Positions 6,069 through 14,497 of a stretch of 42,218 nt of DNA are shown piece after piece. Numbering within the stretch: position 1 is the first letter of the stretch; each line of letters opens with the position of its first letter. The notes beneath the pieces are model-generated. The model ran no database searches. It saw only the letters and a list, made by a program, of their open reading frames with translations, and had not been told where the DNA came from. The position numbers were made by a program, and so were the translations under genes. The DNA comes from Chloroflexota bacterium (GTDB lineage Bacteria > Chloroflexota > Anaerolineae > Promineifilales > Promineifilaceae): assembly GCA_024275635.1 (NCBI GenBank), contig JAJRYT010000042.1, positions 1 through 42,218 of the forward strand, written 5' to 3'.

Positions 6069-8162
6069 ATGATGATTGATCTGACTCCGATGCAACAAAG
6101 CGCAGTTGCCGCCGCCAAAACCAGTTTTCTACTGGGCGCGGCCGGAACGGGCAAAAGTACCGTCTTGCAGCGTCGGCTGCTGCGCTTGCTGGCGGACGGC
6201 GAACCGGCGTACACGATCCTGGTTCTCGTGGCCGAGCCGGAACGCCGCCAGGCGTACCTGGACGCCGTTCATGAATCAGGACTGGGGCCGTATGCGGATT
6301 TGAACGTCATCTCCTACAACCAGATGGCTATGGAAATGACGGCGTTGTTCTGGCCGTTGGTGGCGCGTCCGGCCGGATTTACCCACCCCCACCAACCGCC
6401 GACGGTGTTAAGTTATGACCTGGCCCAACTGCTGATGTGGTATGTGGTGACGCCGCTGCTGGAGGCAGGCGCATTTGCCAATTTGCGGTTACGGCCGCAG
6501 CAGATCGTCAGCCAGGTATTGGACACGTTGAACCGAGCAGCGTTGAATGGGTTAACCCTGGATGAAGCGGTTGAACGGCAGACGGCAACCTGGGCCGGGG
6601 AACCGGAGCGGCTGCTGCATTTGCAGGATGCAGCCAAAGCGGCGCGCGCCTTCCGAAAATCGTGCCTGGATAACAGCTTGCTGGATTTGTCGTTGGTGAT
6701 TGAGGTGTTTGACCGGCAGTTGGTACAGCATCCGGAGTTTCACCGCTATTTTGAGGAGCGTTACCGCCATTTGATTGTGGATAATGTGGAGGAGTTCACC
6801 CCGGCCGGGCAGCATTTTGTACATGATTTGATGACGAAGGTGGAAACGGCCGTCATCGCTTATGATGCTGGCGGCGGCTACAAACGATTCATGGCCGCCG
6901 ACCCGCGCGGCGCAAATAAGTTCCGCAGCCGGTGCGCCCATCTGTTTGAATTTGAGGGGTCGTTCATTGCGCCGCCGGAAGCGGGCCACCTGGCGAATCT
7001 GGTGGAGAATCATCTCCTGCACACCAGTAAACCGACGGCGGAGGCGGCGAAGATGATTGTGGGGGTAGTGGACGGCCGTTACCGGCGCGAAATGATCCTC
7101 AACCTCGTCAACCAACTGGCGGCCATCATCGCGGAAGAGGGCATCCGGCCCCGCGAAGTCGCCATCATCGCCCCCTACCTGGACGGCGCGCTGCGCTACA
7201 CCCTCACCCAGACCCTCGCCCAGGCGGGACTGCCCACCCGCCTGCTGCGCCGCCGCTCCAGCCCCCGCGAAGAGCCGCGCATTCGCGCCTGGCTTACCTG
7301 GCTGGCGCTGGCCCACCCCGCTTGGGAGGTGCATCCGTCGCCCTATGACGTGGCCGAGGCGCTCACGTTGAGCATTCGTGGCCTGGACCCGGCGCGGGCT
7401 GAACTGCTGACCGAACAGCTCTACCGGCCCGACGGTCCCGACCTGCTGCCTGTCAGCGAATTACCAGACCGGCTGCAAGAGCGCGTTGGGATGGGGTTTG
7501 CCGGATTGGTGGAGGAGCTGCGGGTGTGGCTGGTGGAGGCGGGGGAGGACGGCCGTTTCCCCCTCGACACCTTCCTCTACAACCTGTTCAACCAACTGCT
7601 CTCTCAAAAACGGTTCCAGCCGGAGCCAGACGTGGTCGGCGCGGCCGTGTGCGACTGGCTGATGCAGACCGCCGTCCGCCTGCGGCAGTCGGCATCGTCC
7701 ATCGGCTTCCGCACCCCGGCTGAAGTGGGGCGAGCTTTCATTGAGGGCATCAACCAGGGCTTAGTCACCGCCAATCCGCCGGAACTGGGCGACCCGCCCG
7801 ACCCCGACGGCATTCTCATCTCCACCATTTACGGATATCTGCTGGCCGGCAATCCCGTGCGGCTGCAAGTGTGGCTGGAAACGGCCGCGACCGGCTGGTG
7901 GGACATCCCCAATCAACCCCTCAGCAATGCCTTTGTCCTGGCCCCCAGCTGGGACAGCCAAAAGCAGTGGACGATGGACGAAGATTTCCACATCCGCAAC
8001 GAACTACTCAGCCGCATTGTGCGCGGCTTAACCAGCCGCTGCGCCGACGGCATCCTCCTGGCAAACAGCGACCTGGATCGGCGCGGCCAGCGGCGCGAAG
8101 GCCCCCTCTGGCGCGCCCTCCAGCCGGTGCGAGCAGTCCGATCATTTATGTTATACTCGTAA
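6069..8162 (+). CDS. UvrD/AddB-like superfamily I helicase
   Basis: This 697-residue protein opens with a Q-motif-like TPMQQSAV and Walker A GAAGTGKST (residues 23-31). A Walker B-like LIVDNVEEFTP sits near residue 240, where the normal Asp-Glu pair is altered to Asp-Asn followed by Glu-Glu. The C-terminal half (EVAIIAPYLDG, then ADGILLANSDLDRRGQRREGPL at the end) resembles the second RecA-like domain of RecB/AddB-type helicases. No RecB-type nuclease domain or iron-sulfur cysteines are visible, so it is probably a DNA repair translocase or helicase without its own nuclease. It follows the Nudix gene by 6 bp and is probably translationally coupled. The C-terminus is short compared with AddB, and loss of a terminal nuclease domain is possible. 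Confidence 0.75.
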   Translation: MMIDLTPMQQSAVAAAKTSFLLGAAGTGKSTVLQRRLLRLLADGEPAYTILVLVAEPERRQAYLDAVHESGLGPYADLNVISYNQMAMEMTALFWPLVARPAGFTHPHQPPTVLSYDLAQLLMWYVVTPLLEAGAFANLRLRPQQIVSQVLDTLNRAALNGLTLDEAVERQTATWAGEPERLLHLQDAAKAARAFRKSCLDNSLLDLSLVIEVFDRQLVQHPEFHRYFEERYRHLIVDNVEEFTPAGQHFVHDLMTKVETAVIAYDAGGGYKRFMAADPRGANKFRSRCAHLFEFEGSFIAPPEAGHLANLVENHLLHTSKPTAEAAKMIVGVVDGRYRREMILNLVNQLAAIIAEEGIRPREVAIIAPYLDGALRYTLTQTLAQAGLPTRLLRRRSSPREEPRIRAWLTWLALAHPAWEVHPSPYDVAEALTLSIRGLDPARAELLTEQLYRPDGPDLLPVSELPDRLQERVGMGFAGLVEELRVWLVEAGEDGRFPLDTFLYNLFNQLLSQKRFQPEPDVVGAAVCDWLMQTAVRLRQSASSIGFRTPAEVGRAFIEGINQGLVTANPPELGDPPDPDGILISTIYGYLLAGNPVRLQVWLETAATGWWDIPNQPLSNAFVLAPSWDSQKQWTMDEDFHIRNELLSRIVRGLTSRCADGILLANSDLDRRGQRREGPLWRALQPVRAVRSFMLYS

Positions 8163-8224
8163 CCGTTCAGAAGACGCTTACTTATACGCTAACAATCAAA
8201 AATGCGGCCCAATGAGGTGGCGAG

Positions 8225-8578
8225 ATGGCTAAAATTCTGGTTGTGGAAGACGATAAAATCATTCAAAAAATTATGCGTATCCGATTACAAGGTGAGGGGT
8301 ATGACGTGACGATTGCTGGGGATGGCGCTGCCGCCGTGGCCCTGGCCCAATCAGTTAAACCGGATGTCATCCTGATGGATTTATGGCTGCCTATTTTGAA
8401 TGGATGGGAAGCAACCCGGCAAATCAAGGCAGCGTCAGACGTTCCTATTATTGCTTTAACCGGGGCGGCGACGGTTGAGGAGAAGCAGATGATGCTTGAC
8501 GCCGGCTGTGTGGGCTATGCGCTCAAGCCGCTGAATTTTACCGCGTTGTTTGAACAGATTGATTTGCTGCTGCCATGA
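8225..8578 (+). CDS. Single-domain response regulator (CheY-like receiver)
   Basis: This 117-residue receiver domain has all the catalytic positions: acidic pair Asp9/Asp10, phospho-acceptor Asp52 (ILMDLWLP), Thr79 (ALTGAA) and Lys101 (LKPLN). There is no output domain, so it must signal through protein contacts, as CheY or Spo0F do. No histidine kinase lies in the window. The start ATG has GAGGTGGCGAG upstream. Its stop codon overlaps the start of the second Nudix gene (ATGATGA arrangement at 8575-8578), so the two are translationally coupled. Confidence 0.93.
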   Translation: MAKILVVEDDKIIQKIMRIRLQGEGYDVTIAGDGAAAVALAQSVKPDVILMDLWLPILNGWEATRQIKAASDVPIIALTGAATVEEKQMMLDAGCVGYALKPLNFTALFEQIDLLLP

Positions 8579-9018
8579 TGATTCGCCCGATTGCCATTTG
8601 CCTTTTTCGCCATAACGGCCGTATTCTGGCCGCCGAAGGGTACGATCCGCTCAAACAACAACTCTTTTACCGTCCTCTGGGGGGCGGTATTGAATTTGGC
8701 GAACACAGCCAGGATACAATTGTGCGCGAGATACGGGAAGAATTGGGAACGGCCGTTATCAACCTGCGCTACATCGCCACCCTGGAAAACAGGTTCGTCT
8801 TCAACGGCAAGCCCGGCCACGAAATTGTCCAGGTTTATGATGGCGAGTTTAGCGATCCGGCGCTTTACCAGCAGCCCACGCTGCATGGGATTGAGGATAA
8901 CGGGGAGTCATTTACGGCCGTTTGGAAATCCCCCGACGACTTTAGAGGTCAAAACGCCCCCCCGCTCTACCCCGACGGCCTGCTCGATCTATTGACGAAA
9001 CCCAAAGACAATTCTTGA
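8575..9018 (+). CDS. Nudix hydrolase
   Basis: This 147-residue protein carries a perfect Nudix signature at residues 37-58: G, five residues, Glu43, seven residues, then REIREELG with catalytic Glu52, Glu55 and Glu56. It looks like the compact MutT/ADP-ribose-type hydrolases acting on nucleoside diphosphate derivatives; the exact substrate cannot be read from the sequence. It overlaps the receiver gene by 4 bp, implying joint expression. The gene contains three ACGGCCGT palindromes. It ends just before a strong hairpin shared with the convergent acyl-CoA synthetase gene. Confidence 0.92.
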   Translation: MMIRPIAICLFRHNGRILAAEGYDPLKQQLFYRPLGGGIEFGEHSQDTIVREIREELGTAVINLRYIATLENRFVFNGKPGHEIVQVYDGEFSDPALYQQPTLHGIEDNGESFTAVWKSPDDFRGQNAPPLYPDGLLDLLTKPKDNS

Positions 9019-9020
9019 GG

Positions 9021-9064
9021 GGACTAGAGATTGGAGACTCAAACAAGTCTCCAATCTCCAGTCC
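9021..9064. terminator. Hairpin between convergent genes (bidirectional terminator candidate)
   Basis: A 19-bp stem (arms 9021-9039 and 9046-9064, one mismatch) with a 6-nt loop lies between the Nudix stop and the acyl-CoA synthetase stop. Neither side has a clear T-run, so rho-independent termination is uncertain. The arms are built from the word GAGATTGGAGACT and belong to the class of intergenic palindromes seen elsewhere in the window. Confidence 0.6.
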
Positions 9065-9072
9065 TTGCACCA

Positions 9073-10770
9073 TCAACCCGCCGCCGCTTCATGCTCCTTA
9101 ACCAATTCCCGCTTCAGCACCTTGCCCACCGTCGTCTTGGGCAGCTCGTCGCGGAACTCAATAATGCGCGGGTATTTGTACTTGGCCAACTGCGTCTTGC
9201 TCCACTCAATCAACTCTTTCTCGGTCGTTGCATCGCCGGGATGTTTCACAATCCATGCCTTGACCGTTTCACCGCGCCGGGGATCCTTCACCCCGGCTAC
9301 AGACACCTCCAACACAGCCGGGTGATTGGCCAGCACTTCCTCCACCTCGCGCGGGTAAATGTTATAACCGCCAGCAATAATCATATCCTTCTTGCGATCC
9401 TCAATATAAAAATAGCCGTCCTCATCCATCCGCGCGATGTCGCCGGAATAGAGCCAGCCGTCCCGCAGCGCGTTGGCTGTTTCCGTGGGCATTTGCCAGT
9501 ACCCTTGCATAACCATCGGCCCTTTGATAATGAGTTCGCCAATTTCGCCAACCGGCATATCTTTCTCGCCCATCTCGGCGTCAACAATGCGGCACTCCAC
9601 ATTGGGTATTGGCATTCCAATCGAACCGGCCCGATTTTCACCTTTGAGGGGATTAGCATGAGTAGCAACCAATGTTTCAGTCATCCCAAACCCTTCAACC
9701 AATGTACCGCCAGTCAATTCCTCAAAACGCTTCTTCGTTTCCACCAGCAGGGGAGCCGAGCCAGAAATACAGGCACGGATGGAGCTGACATCGTATTTGC
9801 CAGCAGCCACATCAGGGTTATTGTTGATGGCAATGTACAGGGCCGGTACGCCGGGGAAAATGCCGGGTTTGTATTTGTTAATGCTGCTCAACAAATCCTT
9901 TTGGTCGCGCGGGTTGGGAATGATGACCATTGTCCCGGCGACGGCGATGGAGAAAATCATGGCCGTCACCATGCCATACACGTGGAAGAAGGGAATGGCG
10001 GCCAGAAAAACCTCATTGGCATATTCCCACTCCAGCCAGGCTTCCAGCATATAGGTATTGGCTACCAGATTACGGTGAAGGCCAACAGCGCCTTTAGCCA
10101 GCCCGGTCGTGCCGCCGGTATATTGCAATAAAGCGATGTCATCGCCCGTCACGTCTACGGCCGGTTTTGGCGCGCGCTTGCCTACGGCCAAAAAATCCTG
10201 GAAGGTCATATCGCCCGCTTCCAATACGGCGTGATGCCCTTCTTTCTTTTCTTTGAGCAGGGTAAAGAGCAGTTTAAGCGCCCCTGGCAGATATTCTTTG
10301 ATGTTGGTAACGATAATCCGTTTAACATTCGTTTTGCCTTTGCGCTGTACGTTTTTTAACGTGTTATAGTACAGGCTCATGACGAAAACGGTTTCGGCGC
10401 CACAGTCGGCAAGTTGATGTTCTAATTCGCGTTCGGTGTAGAGGGGGTTGGTGGCGATGGCAATGCCGCCTGCTTTGAGGATGCCAAAATAACTGATGAC
10501 AAATTGGGGGGTGTTGGGCATGTAGATGACGGCGCGGTCGCCTTTTTGGAAACCGTTGGCGATGAGGGCGGCAGCAACCGCATCTGTTTCTTCGTCGAGC
10601 TGGCGATAATTTATATTTTTCCCTTTCAGGATCATGGCCGGATGGTCCGGGTATTTTTGGGCTGATTCTGTCAGAAAATGGTGCAGGGTATGGTTGGGAA
10701 TGTCAACCATTTCAGGTACGCCTTCATCATAGTTTTTTGTCCAGGGCTTATCGGCATATGTAACAGTCAC
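9073..10770 (-). CDS. fadD: Long-chain acyl-CoA synthetase (AMP-forming)
   Basis: This 565-residue protein belongs to the acyl-adenylate-forming superfamily. The ATP-binding loop is YTGGTTGLAKGA. Further motifs are GFGMTET, YSGDIARMDEDGYFYIEDRKKD (adenine and AMP binding) and GGYNIYPREVEEVL, and the catalytic Lys lies near the C-terminus in KTTVGKVLKRELV. The enzyme activates fatty acids to acyl-CoA for beta-oxidation or lipid synthesis, probably at the membrane face. The start is GTG at 10770 with AAGGAGA upstream; the next ATG is four codons in. It is monocistronic and convergent with the Nudix gene. The upstream region has a good sigma-70 promoter at 10882-10911. Confidence 0.94.
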   Translation of the reverse strand: MTVTYADKPWTKNYDEGVPEMVDIPNHTLHHFLTESAQKYPDHPAMILKGKNINYRQLDEETDAVAAALIANGFQKGDRAVIYMPNTPQFVISYFGILKAGGIAIATNPLYTERELEHQLADCGAETVFVMSLYYNTLKNVQRKGKTNVKRIIVTNIKEYLPGALKLLFTLLKEKKEGHHAVLEAGDMTFQDFLAVGKRAPKPAVDVTGDDIALLQYTGGTTGLAKGAVGLHRNLVANTYMLEAWLEWEYANEVFLAAIPFFHVYGMVTAMIFSIAVAGTMVIIPNPRDQKDLLSSINKYKPGIFPGVPALYIAINNNPDVAAGKYDVSSIRACISGSAPLLVETKKRFEELTGGTLVEGFGMTETLVATHANPLKGENRAGSIGMPIPNVECRIVDAEMGEKDMPVGEIGELIIKGPMVMQGYWQMPTETANALRDGWLYSGDIARMDEDGYFYIEDRKKDMIIAGGYNIYPREVEEVLANHPAVLEVSVAGVKDPRRGETVKAWIVKHPGDATTEKELIEWSKTQLAKYKYPRIIEFRDELPKTTVGKVLKRELVKEHEAAAG

Positions 10771-10881
10771 GGGAATCTCCTTTTATGATTGTTTAAAGCT
10801 TGTTGAACATGATCAGGACTCTGGTTGGTGGGGAACTATTTGTTATTATTAGGGGTGCTTTCTTCCCATTAACATAATGGA

Positions 10882-10911
10882 AGTATACTGTCATCCGTTT
10901 CCTTGTGTCAA
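10882..10911 (-). promoter_or_regulatory. Sigma-70-type promoter for acyl-CoA synthetase
   Basis: On the minus strand, TTGACA (10911-10906) is followed after 18 nt by TATACT (10887-10882). Transcription would start near 10875, leaving a leader of about 105 nt before the GTG at 10770. No other gene lies on this strand upstream, so this is the likely fadD promoter. Confidence 0.6.
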
Positions 10912-11079
10912 CTGGAAAAGTTGCCGCGGGGCAAAGCTGCCAAGTTGCCAAGTTGCCGAGATATAGAGAGATGAAGGGGCAGAGTAACTTTGGTGATACT
11001 TGACGGCCGTTTCCCTCTAGGTTAAAAATCAAAAAAGAACCGCTAATTGTTGAGCGCGCTCGGAGTTGAAGGAATAGTT

Positions 11080-11910
11080 ATGAGTAAAACAATTGTCGCA
11101 TTTCAGGGTGAACCAGGAGCTTATTCGGAACAAGCGATTCGGCAGCATTATGGGACAGAGGCAACGGCTTTGCCCTGCCGGAGCTTTGGCGAAATATTTA
11201 GCGCAGTGCAGGACGGCCGTTCCACCCTCGGTATGCTCCCCGTCGAGAATTCCCTGGCTGGGACCGTCATTCCTGCCTATGATCTGCTGATTGATCATGA
11301 TCTGCGCGTTCAGGCCGAAGCGATTGTGCGCGTGGAACATTGCCTGATGGCTTCACCGGGAACAAAGTTGGATGAAATCAAACGGGTCAAATCACACCAC
11401 CAGGCGCTGGCCCAATGTGAACAGACGCTGCACCGTATGAATATTGAACCGATTAATTATTATGACACGGCTGGAGCGGCGCGTGATTTGGCCGCCAACC
11501 CGGAACCGGAAACGGCCGTTATCGCCAGCGCCCTAGCCGCGCACACCTACAACCTGGAAATCCTGGCCCGCAATGTCGAAGACCTGGACTTCAACTACAC
11601 TCGCTTTTTTGTTCTGGGCCGGAGCGAACCGGAACGGCGCGATCCCAGTAAAACGTCCATCATTTTTACCACGCGGCACGTTCCCGGCGCATTGTACGCC
11701 GTCATGCGCGAACTGGCCGAACGGGATATTAACCTGACCAAAATCGAATCACGCCCCCGGCGCAATCGTCCCTGGCATTACCGCTTTTTTGTAGATTTCG
11801 AGGGGCATGAAGATGACCCATCAGTACAAGAAGCGCTGCTGGGCATTCTCAAACGATCCTCCTTTTTGAAAGTGCTGGGTTCCTATCCGGCAGCCGTGAT
11901 GCCAGAGTAA
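11080..11910 (+). CDS. pheA: Prephenate dehydratase
   Basis: This 276-residue protein converts prephenate to phenylpyruvate in phenylalanine biosynthesis. The catalytic domain begins FQGEPGAYSEQA and has LPVENSLAGTV (substrate site) and the essential Thr-Arg-Phe triad in NYTRFFVLG. A C-terminal ACT domain (KTSIIFTTRHVPGALYAVM, then ESRPRRNRPWHYRFFVD) binds phenylalanine for feedback control; the ESRP motif is conserved. It is monofunctional, with no chorismate mutase domain. The start at 11080 (MSKTIVAF) is chosen because GAAGGA lies at the correct distance; a frame beginning at 11047 lacks a site. It stands alone with no aromatic pathway neighbours. Three ACGGCCGT copies lie in or just before it. 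Confidence 0.95.
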   Translation: MSKTIVAFQGEPGAYSEQAIRQHYGTEATALPCRSFGEIFSAVQDGRSTLGMLPVENSLAGTVIPAYDLLIDHDLRVQAEAIVRVEHCLMASPGTKLDEIKRVKSHHQALAQCEQTLHRMNIEPINYYDTAGAARDLAANPEPETAVIASALAAHTYNLEILARNVEDLDFNYTRFFVLGRSEPERRDPSKTSIIFTTRHVPGALYAVMRELAERDINLTKIESRPRRNRPWHYRFFVDFEGHEDDPSVQEALLGILKRSSFLKVLGSYPAAVMPE

Positions 11911-11922
11911 ACCAGGATCGGG

Positions 11923-11928
11923 TATAAT
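11923..11928 (+). promoter_or_regulatory. -10 element (TATAAT) ahead of the epimerase gene
   Basis: An exact TATAAT lies 39 bp upstream of the epimerase start and 13 bp after the pheA stop. No convincing -35 hexamer is present at 16-18 nt upstream, so this is a weak call for a separate epimerase promoter. Confidence 0.35.
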
Positions 11929-11966
11929 TCCCATGGACAATTTTTTTCAGACCAAAGGATAAAAAT

Positions 11967-13055
11967 ATGAAGGCGTTTGTCACAGGCGGTTCGGGGTTTA
12001 TTGGTCAGCGCGTGGTTCGCAAACTGCTGGTACGGGAGTATGATGTGTATGCGCTGGCGCGAACTGAGGAAAGCATGGCCGTTTTAACAGCGATGGGGGC
12101 AACGGCCGTTCCCGGCGACATCACCGACACAGCCTCCATGCGCGCAGGCATGAAAGGCAGCGACGTCGTCTTCCACATCGCTGCTTGGTATAAACTCGGC
12201 TCGCCCGATTGGATGAAAGCCGAAACGATTAACGTGAGCGGTACGCGCAAAGTGCTGCGTCTGGCCCACGAACTGGGCGTGCCTAAAATTGTGTACACCA
12301 GCACTGTCACCGTCTTCGGCGACACAAAAGGGGAACTGGTTGACGAGACCTTTTTCCAGGGCGGGCCATTCCTCACCGAATATAATCGCACCAAATGGCT
12401 GGCCCATTACAAGGTAGCCGTCCCGCTCATCGAAAAAGGCGCACCCATCATCATCGTCATGCCCGGCGTAGTGTACGGCCCTGGCGACACCAGCTCGATC
12501 GCCGATATGATGCGTCTCTTTTTCCGCGGCTTACCGGCCATCCCCGGCCCCGATTTGACCGTCACCTACGCTCACGTGGAAGATGTTGCCGAAGGGCATA
12601 TTCTGGCGGCCGAAAAGGGCAAGATTGGCGAAAGCTATATCCTGGCCGGCCCACCCATCCCCCTGGGCGAAATGATTGATTTTTGGGCGCACCTGACCGG
12701 CAAACGCGCCCCTGGTCTGCGAATTCCGTCGGAATGGATACGGCCGTTCGCCCCGCTCATGAGCTTCATCGAATCCATCATCCCCCTGCCGCCCATATTC
12801 AGCCGGGAAGCCGTCGCCAGCCTGGGCGCCACTTACATGGCCCGCTCCGACAAGGCGCGGACACAGTTGGGCTGGCAAACCCGCCCCCTGCAAACAGGCA
12901 TGTTGGAGACGTTTGAGTGGATTGCGGAAACGGAGGCGGAACGAGAAGAAATGGCTCCACCCCCAACAAGCGAACAAACCCTCGCTAAACTGGCTCTAAC
13001 GGCAGCGTTTGGATTATTCTTGGCCTGGCTTCTGTTCGGTCGTCGCCGTACATAA
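11967..13055 (+). CDS. NAD(P)-dependent epimerase/dehydratase (extended SDR) with C-terminal anchor
   Basis: This 362-residue protein is an extended short-chain dehydrogenase. The Rossmann glycine motif GGSGFIG lies at residues 7-13, DxxD-type NAD contacts at DITD, and the catalytic Tyr139-x-x-x-Lys143 (EYNRTKW) with Ser/Thr at STVTVFG. The family includes dihydroflavonol-4-reductase-like and nucleotide-sugar or hopanoid-associated enzymes; the substrate is not evident. A hydrophobic C-terminal segment (LALTAAFGLFLAWLLFG followed by RRRT) should anchor it to the membrane, which is unusual for the family and suggests a lipid-like substrate. The start has AAAGGA upstream. It is convergent with the Gly-rich protein gene. 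Confidence 0.88.
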   Translation: MKAFVTGGSGFIGQRVVRKLLVREYDVYALARTEESMAVLTAMGATAVPGDITDTASMRAGMKGSDVVFHIAAWYKLGSPDWMKAETINVSGTRKVLRLAHELGVPKIVYTSTVTVFGDTKGELVDETFFQGGPFLTEYNRTKWLAHYKVAVPLIEKGAPIIIVMPGVVYGPGDTSSIADMMRLFFRGLPAIPGPDLTVTYAHVEDVAEGHILAAEKGKIGESYILAGPPIPLGEMIDFWAHLTGKRAPGLRIPSEWIRPFAPLMSFIESIIPLPPIFSREAVASLGATYMARSDKARTQLGWQTRPLQTGMLETFEWIAETEAEREEMAPPPTSEQTLAKLALTAAFGLFLAWLLFGRRRT

Positions 13056-13091
13056 TTTACTTATCGGGATTTTGCCCCGGCAAAGTATAGC

Positions 13092-13709
13092 CTAACTGCT
13101 TGCCGCAGCGCCAAAAGCGCCCACAGTGCCTGTAGCAGCGCCAATCGTACCGACTACACCAGCGACACATACACCGGTATCGAGGCCCGCAGTGGCTACT
13201 TCGCCAACTGTGCATGCTGCAATTGTACCCGCGCCAGCCCCCACCGTCCCAATAGCCGCGCCAATAGCTCCAATCCAACCCCATACATTATCAATAACAA
13301 TGCTGATGTTCTCATACTCTCCCTCCGGGAGAAGTTTCTCATCACCTATTGCGGTATTAATGGGCATTACAAAAAAATCATCTTTAACAAAAGGGTTTAC
13401 CAATTCCAATACGCTGTATTTTTCAGTTTCATCCACATTAAAATTGCCCGCAAACGTAATATTGGGCGGGTCGGTCATAAGGTCAGAGTGGCTAAAAAAA
13501 TCAGCAAAACTTGCTACCCCCCCAGGTACATGTTTGGCAATACGATGCGGTCTATCAGAAAAAACAATGATATTCGCATCTTTGGGGATGATTATATTTA
13601 TGCCGCCATTGTGTCTGTTTTCCACTTTTCCAGTTTCAGCCGTTAACAAATATAGAAGCGAGACTTTATTGTCGCTACTAATCTCACTTTTGTATTGAAT
13701 TTGTGTCAT
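13092..13709 (-). CDS. Unrecognised protein with Gly/Ala-rich hydrophobic C-terminus
   Basis: This 205-residue protein has no recognised family. Residues 1-135 look like a soluble mixed fold (INIIIPKDANIIVFSDRPHR, then FADFFSHSDLMTDPPNITFAG). Residues about 140-205 form a low-complexity hydrophobic tail (GWIGAIGAAIGTVGAGAGT, then VCVAGVVGTIGAATGTVGA) with many small-xxx-small steps and two cysteines. Such tails occur in membrane-inserting peptides and some bacteriocin-like proteins, but this is only a resemblance. The start has GAAGGAG 7 nt upstream. Upstream on the same strand lie a hairpin, a 13-residue ORF and a GNAT gene, likely co-transcribed. The first 135 residues have more AT-rich codons than the neighbours. 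Confidence 0.75.
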   Translation of the reverse strand: MTQIQYKSEISSDNKVSLLYLLTAETGKVENRHNGGINIIIPKDANIIVFSDRPHRIAKHVPGGVASFADFFSHSDLMTDPPNITFAGNFNVDETEKYSVLELVNPFVKDDFFVMPINTAIGDEKLLPEGEYENISIVIDNVWGWIGAIGAAIGTVGAGAGTIAACTVGEVATAGLDTGVCVAGVVGTIGAATGTVGAFGAAASS

Positions 13710-13770
13710 TTTAATACTCCTTCATAAACTAATGAGTCGTTTCTTCTAAAGAAATTGGTTAATTTAATGT

Positions 13771-13802
13771 CGGCGAAGTCAGGTGCAATCCTGACCTCGC
13801 CG
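13771..13802 (-). promoter_or_regulatory. Stable hairpin in the leader of the Gly-rich protein gene
   Basis: The RNA of the minus strand would form a 13-bp stem (arms 13802-13790 and 13783-13771, one G-U pair) with a 6-nt loop. It begins 10 nt after the stop codon of the 13-residue ORF and ends about 61 nt before the next start. No U-tract follows, so it is not a standard terminator. A short ORF followed by a stem and then a gene resembles an attenuation-type leader, but no competing stem has been identified. Confidence 0.6.
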
Positions 13803-13812
13803 AAGGCCATGC

Positions 13813-13854
13813 TTACCGCTGCGGCCAGGGCCATAAAGTTTTGAACTGTTTCAT
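13813..13854 (-). CDS. 13-residue peptide ORF (MKQFKTLWPWPQR)
   Basis: A complete micro-ORF has ATG at 13854-13852 and TAA at 13815-13813, with a consensus GGAGG 7 nt before the ATG, as good a site as that of any neighbour. The peptide is basic with two Trp-Pro pairs at its end. It lies 61 nt after the GNAT stop and 103 nt before the Gly-rich protein start, all on one strand, and is followed directly by a stable hairpin. It may be a regulatory leader peptide (Trp/Pro-rich stall sequence) or a small secreted or modified peptide. No family is recognised. Translation is inferred from the ribosome site alone. Confidence 0.5.
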   Translation of the reverse strand: MKQFKTLWPWPQR

Positions 13855-13915
13855 GGTTATACCTCCATTAAAAGATTTGTTGATTTGATCGGCTGTCCGC
13901 CGTTCATGATTATTT

Positions 13916-14479
13916 TTAGGCAACTTCAAGCTGAAAATGGTGGGGAGTAGGGTTCATTGCCGCGGCGAACGGCCGTTTCCGCCGCCCCCGTTCCAAATAA
14001 TAAAGCGCGTCTTCGATTCGCCCGCCATACGTCATGACGGCGTCGCCGCGCGGGCTTTTCCCTTCGGCAATGAGTTGGGCGAAACGGCCGTAAAGCTTAT
14101 TCGTGTACGGGTCCGCCTTGCGCGCCTGGAGACGGATTCCCCTGCAGCCCATCGCTTGAAAATCGCGCAAGGCTTGCGTCAACCCCTTGTGAAAGGCGCG
14201 GGTCAAGCGGTACGGTCTGGCAATTGCGGCCACATACATAAAAATCACCTCTTTGTTGGCAAAATCCCGGTCAGGTTCGCCGAGAAAGTAGCCCAGCATC
14301 GCCTTTATCCCCCCCTGGTCATACCCCGCAAAAATGCCTCCTCTGTCAAATGCCAGCGAAACGACTTTGGCAGCGGCCGTTCTATCCGCCAACGCCAAAT
14401 CCTCTTTAACCGAAAACAAAAAATCAACGACCGCCTGCTCATCATCCTGCTGCCGACAAAATCTAAAATTGAGAGTCAT
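13916..14479 (-). CDS. GNAT-like N-acyltransferase
   Basis: This 187-residue protein resembles GNAT-family acetyltransferases. The N-terminal beta strand and helix are in FRFCRQQDDEQAVVDFL, the central strands in GGIFAGYDQGGIKAMLGYFL, and the acetyl-CoA-site strand in EVIFMYVAAIARPYRLTRAFHKGL, where the VAAIARPYRLTRA block corresponds to the V.P..R..G..L motif with an unusual RLTRA. A C-terminal GCRGIRLQARKADPYTNKLYGRFAQ follows. The start at 14479 (MTLNF) has GGAGG 7 nt upstream; an alternative frame start at 14497 does not. Substrate is unknown. It is the first gene of a minus-strand unit with the 13-residue ORF and the Gly-rich protein. Confidence 0.7.
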   Translation of the reverse strand: MTLNFRFCRQQDDEQAVVDFLFSVKEDLALADRTAAAKVVSLAFDRGGIFAGYDQGGIKAMLGYFLGEPDRDFANKEVIFMYVAAIARPYRLTRAFHKGLTQALRDFQAMGCRGIRLQARKADPYTNKLYGRFAQLIAEGKSPRGDAVMTYGGRIEDALYYLERGRRKRPFAAAMNPTPHHFQLEVA

Positions 14480-14497
14480 TCGTAAACCTCCAATCAA

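Noticed and set aside
9031..10131. Long plus-strand frame opposite the acyl-CoA synthetase
   Set aside because: The composition is that of an antisense shadow (His/Arg-rich, no motifs) and the minus strand encodes a complete adenylating enzyme.
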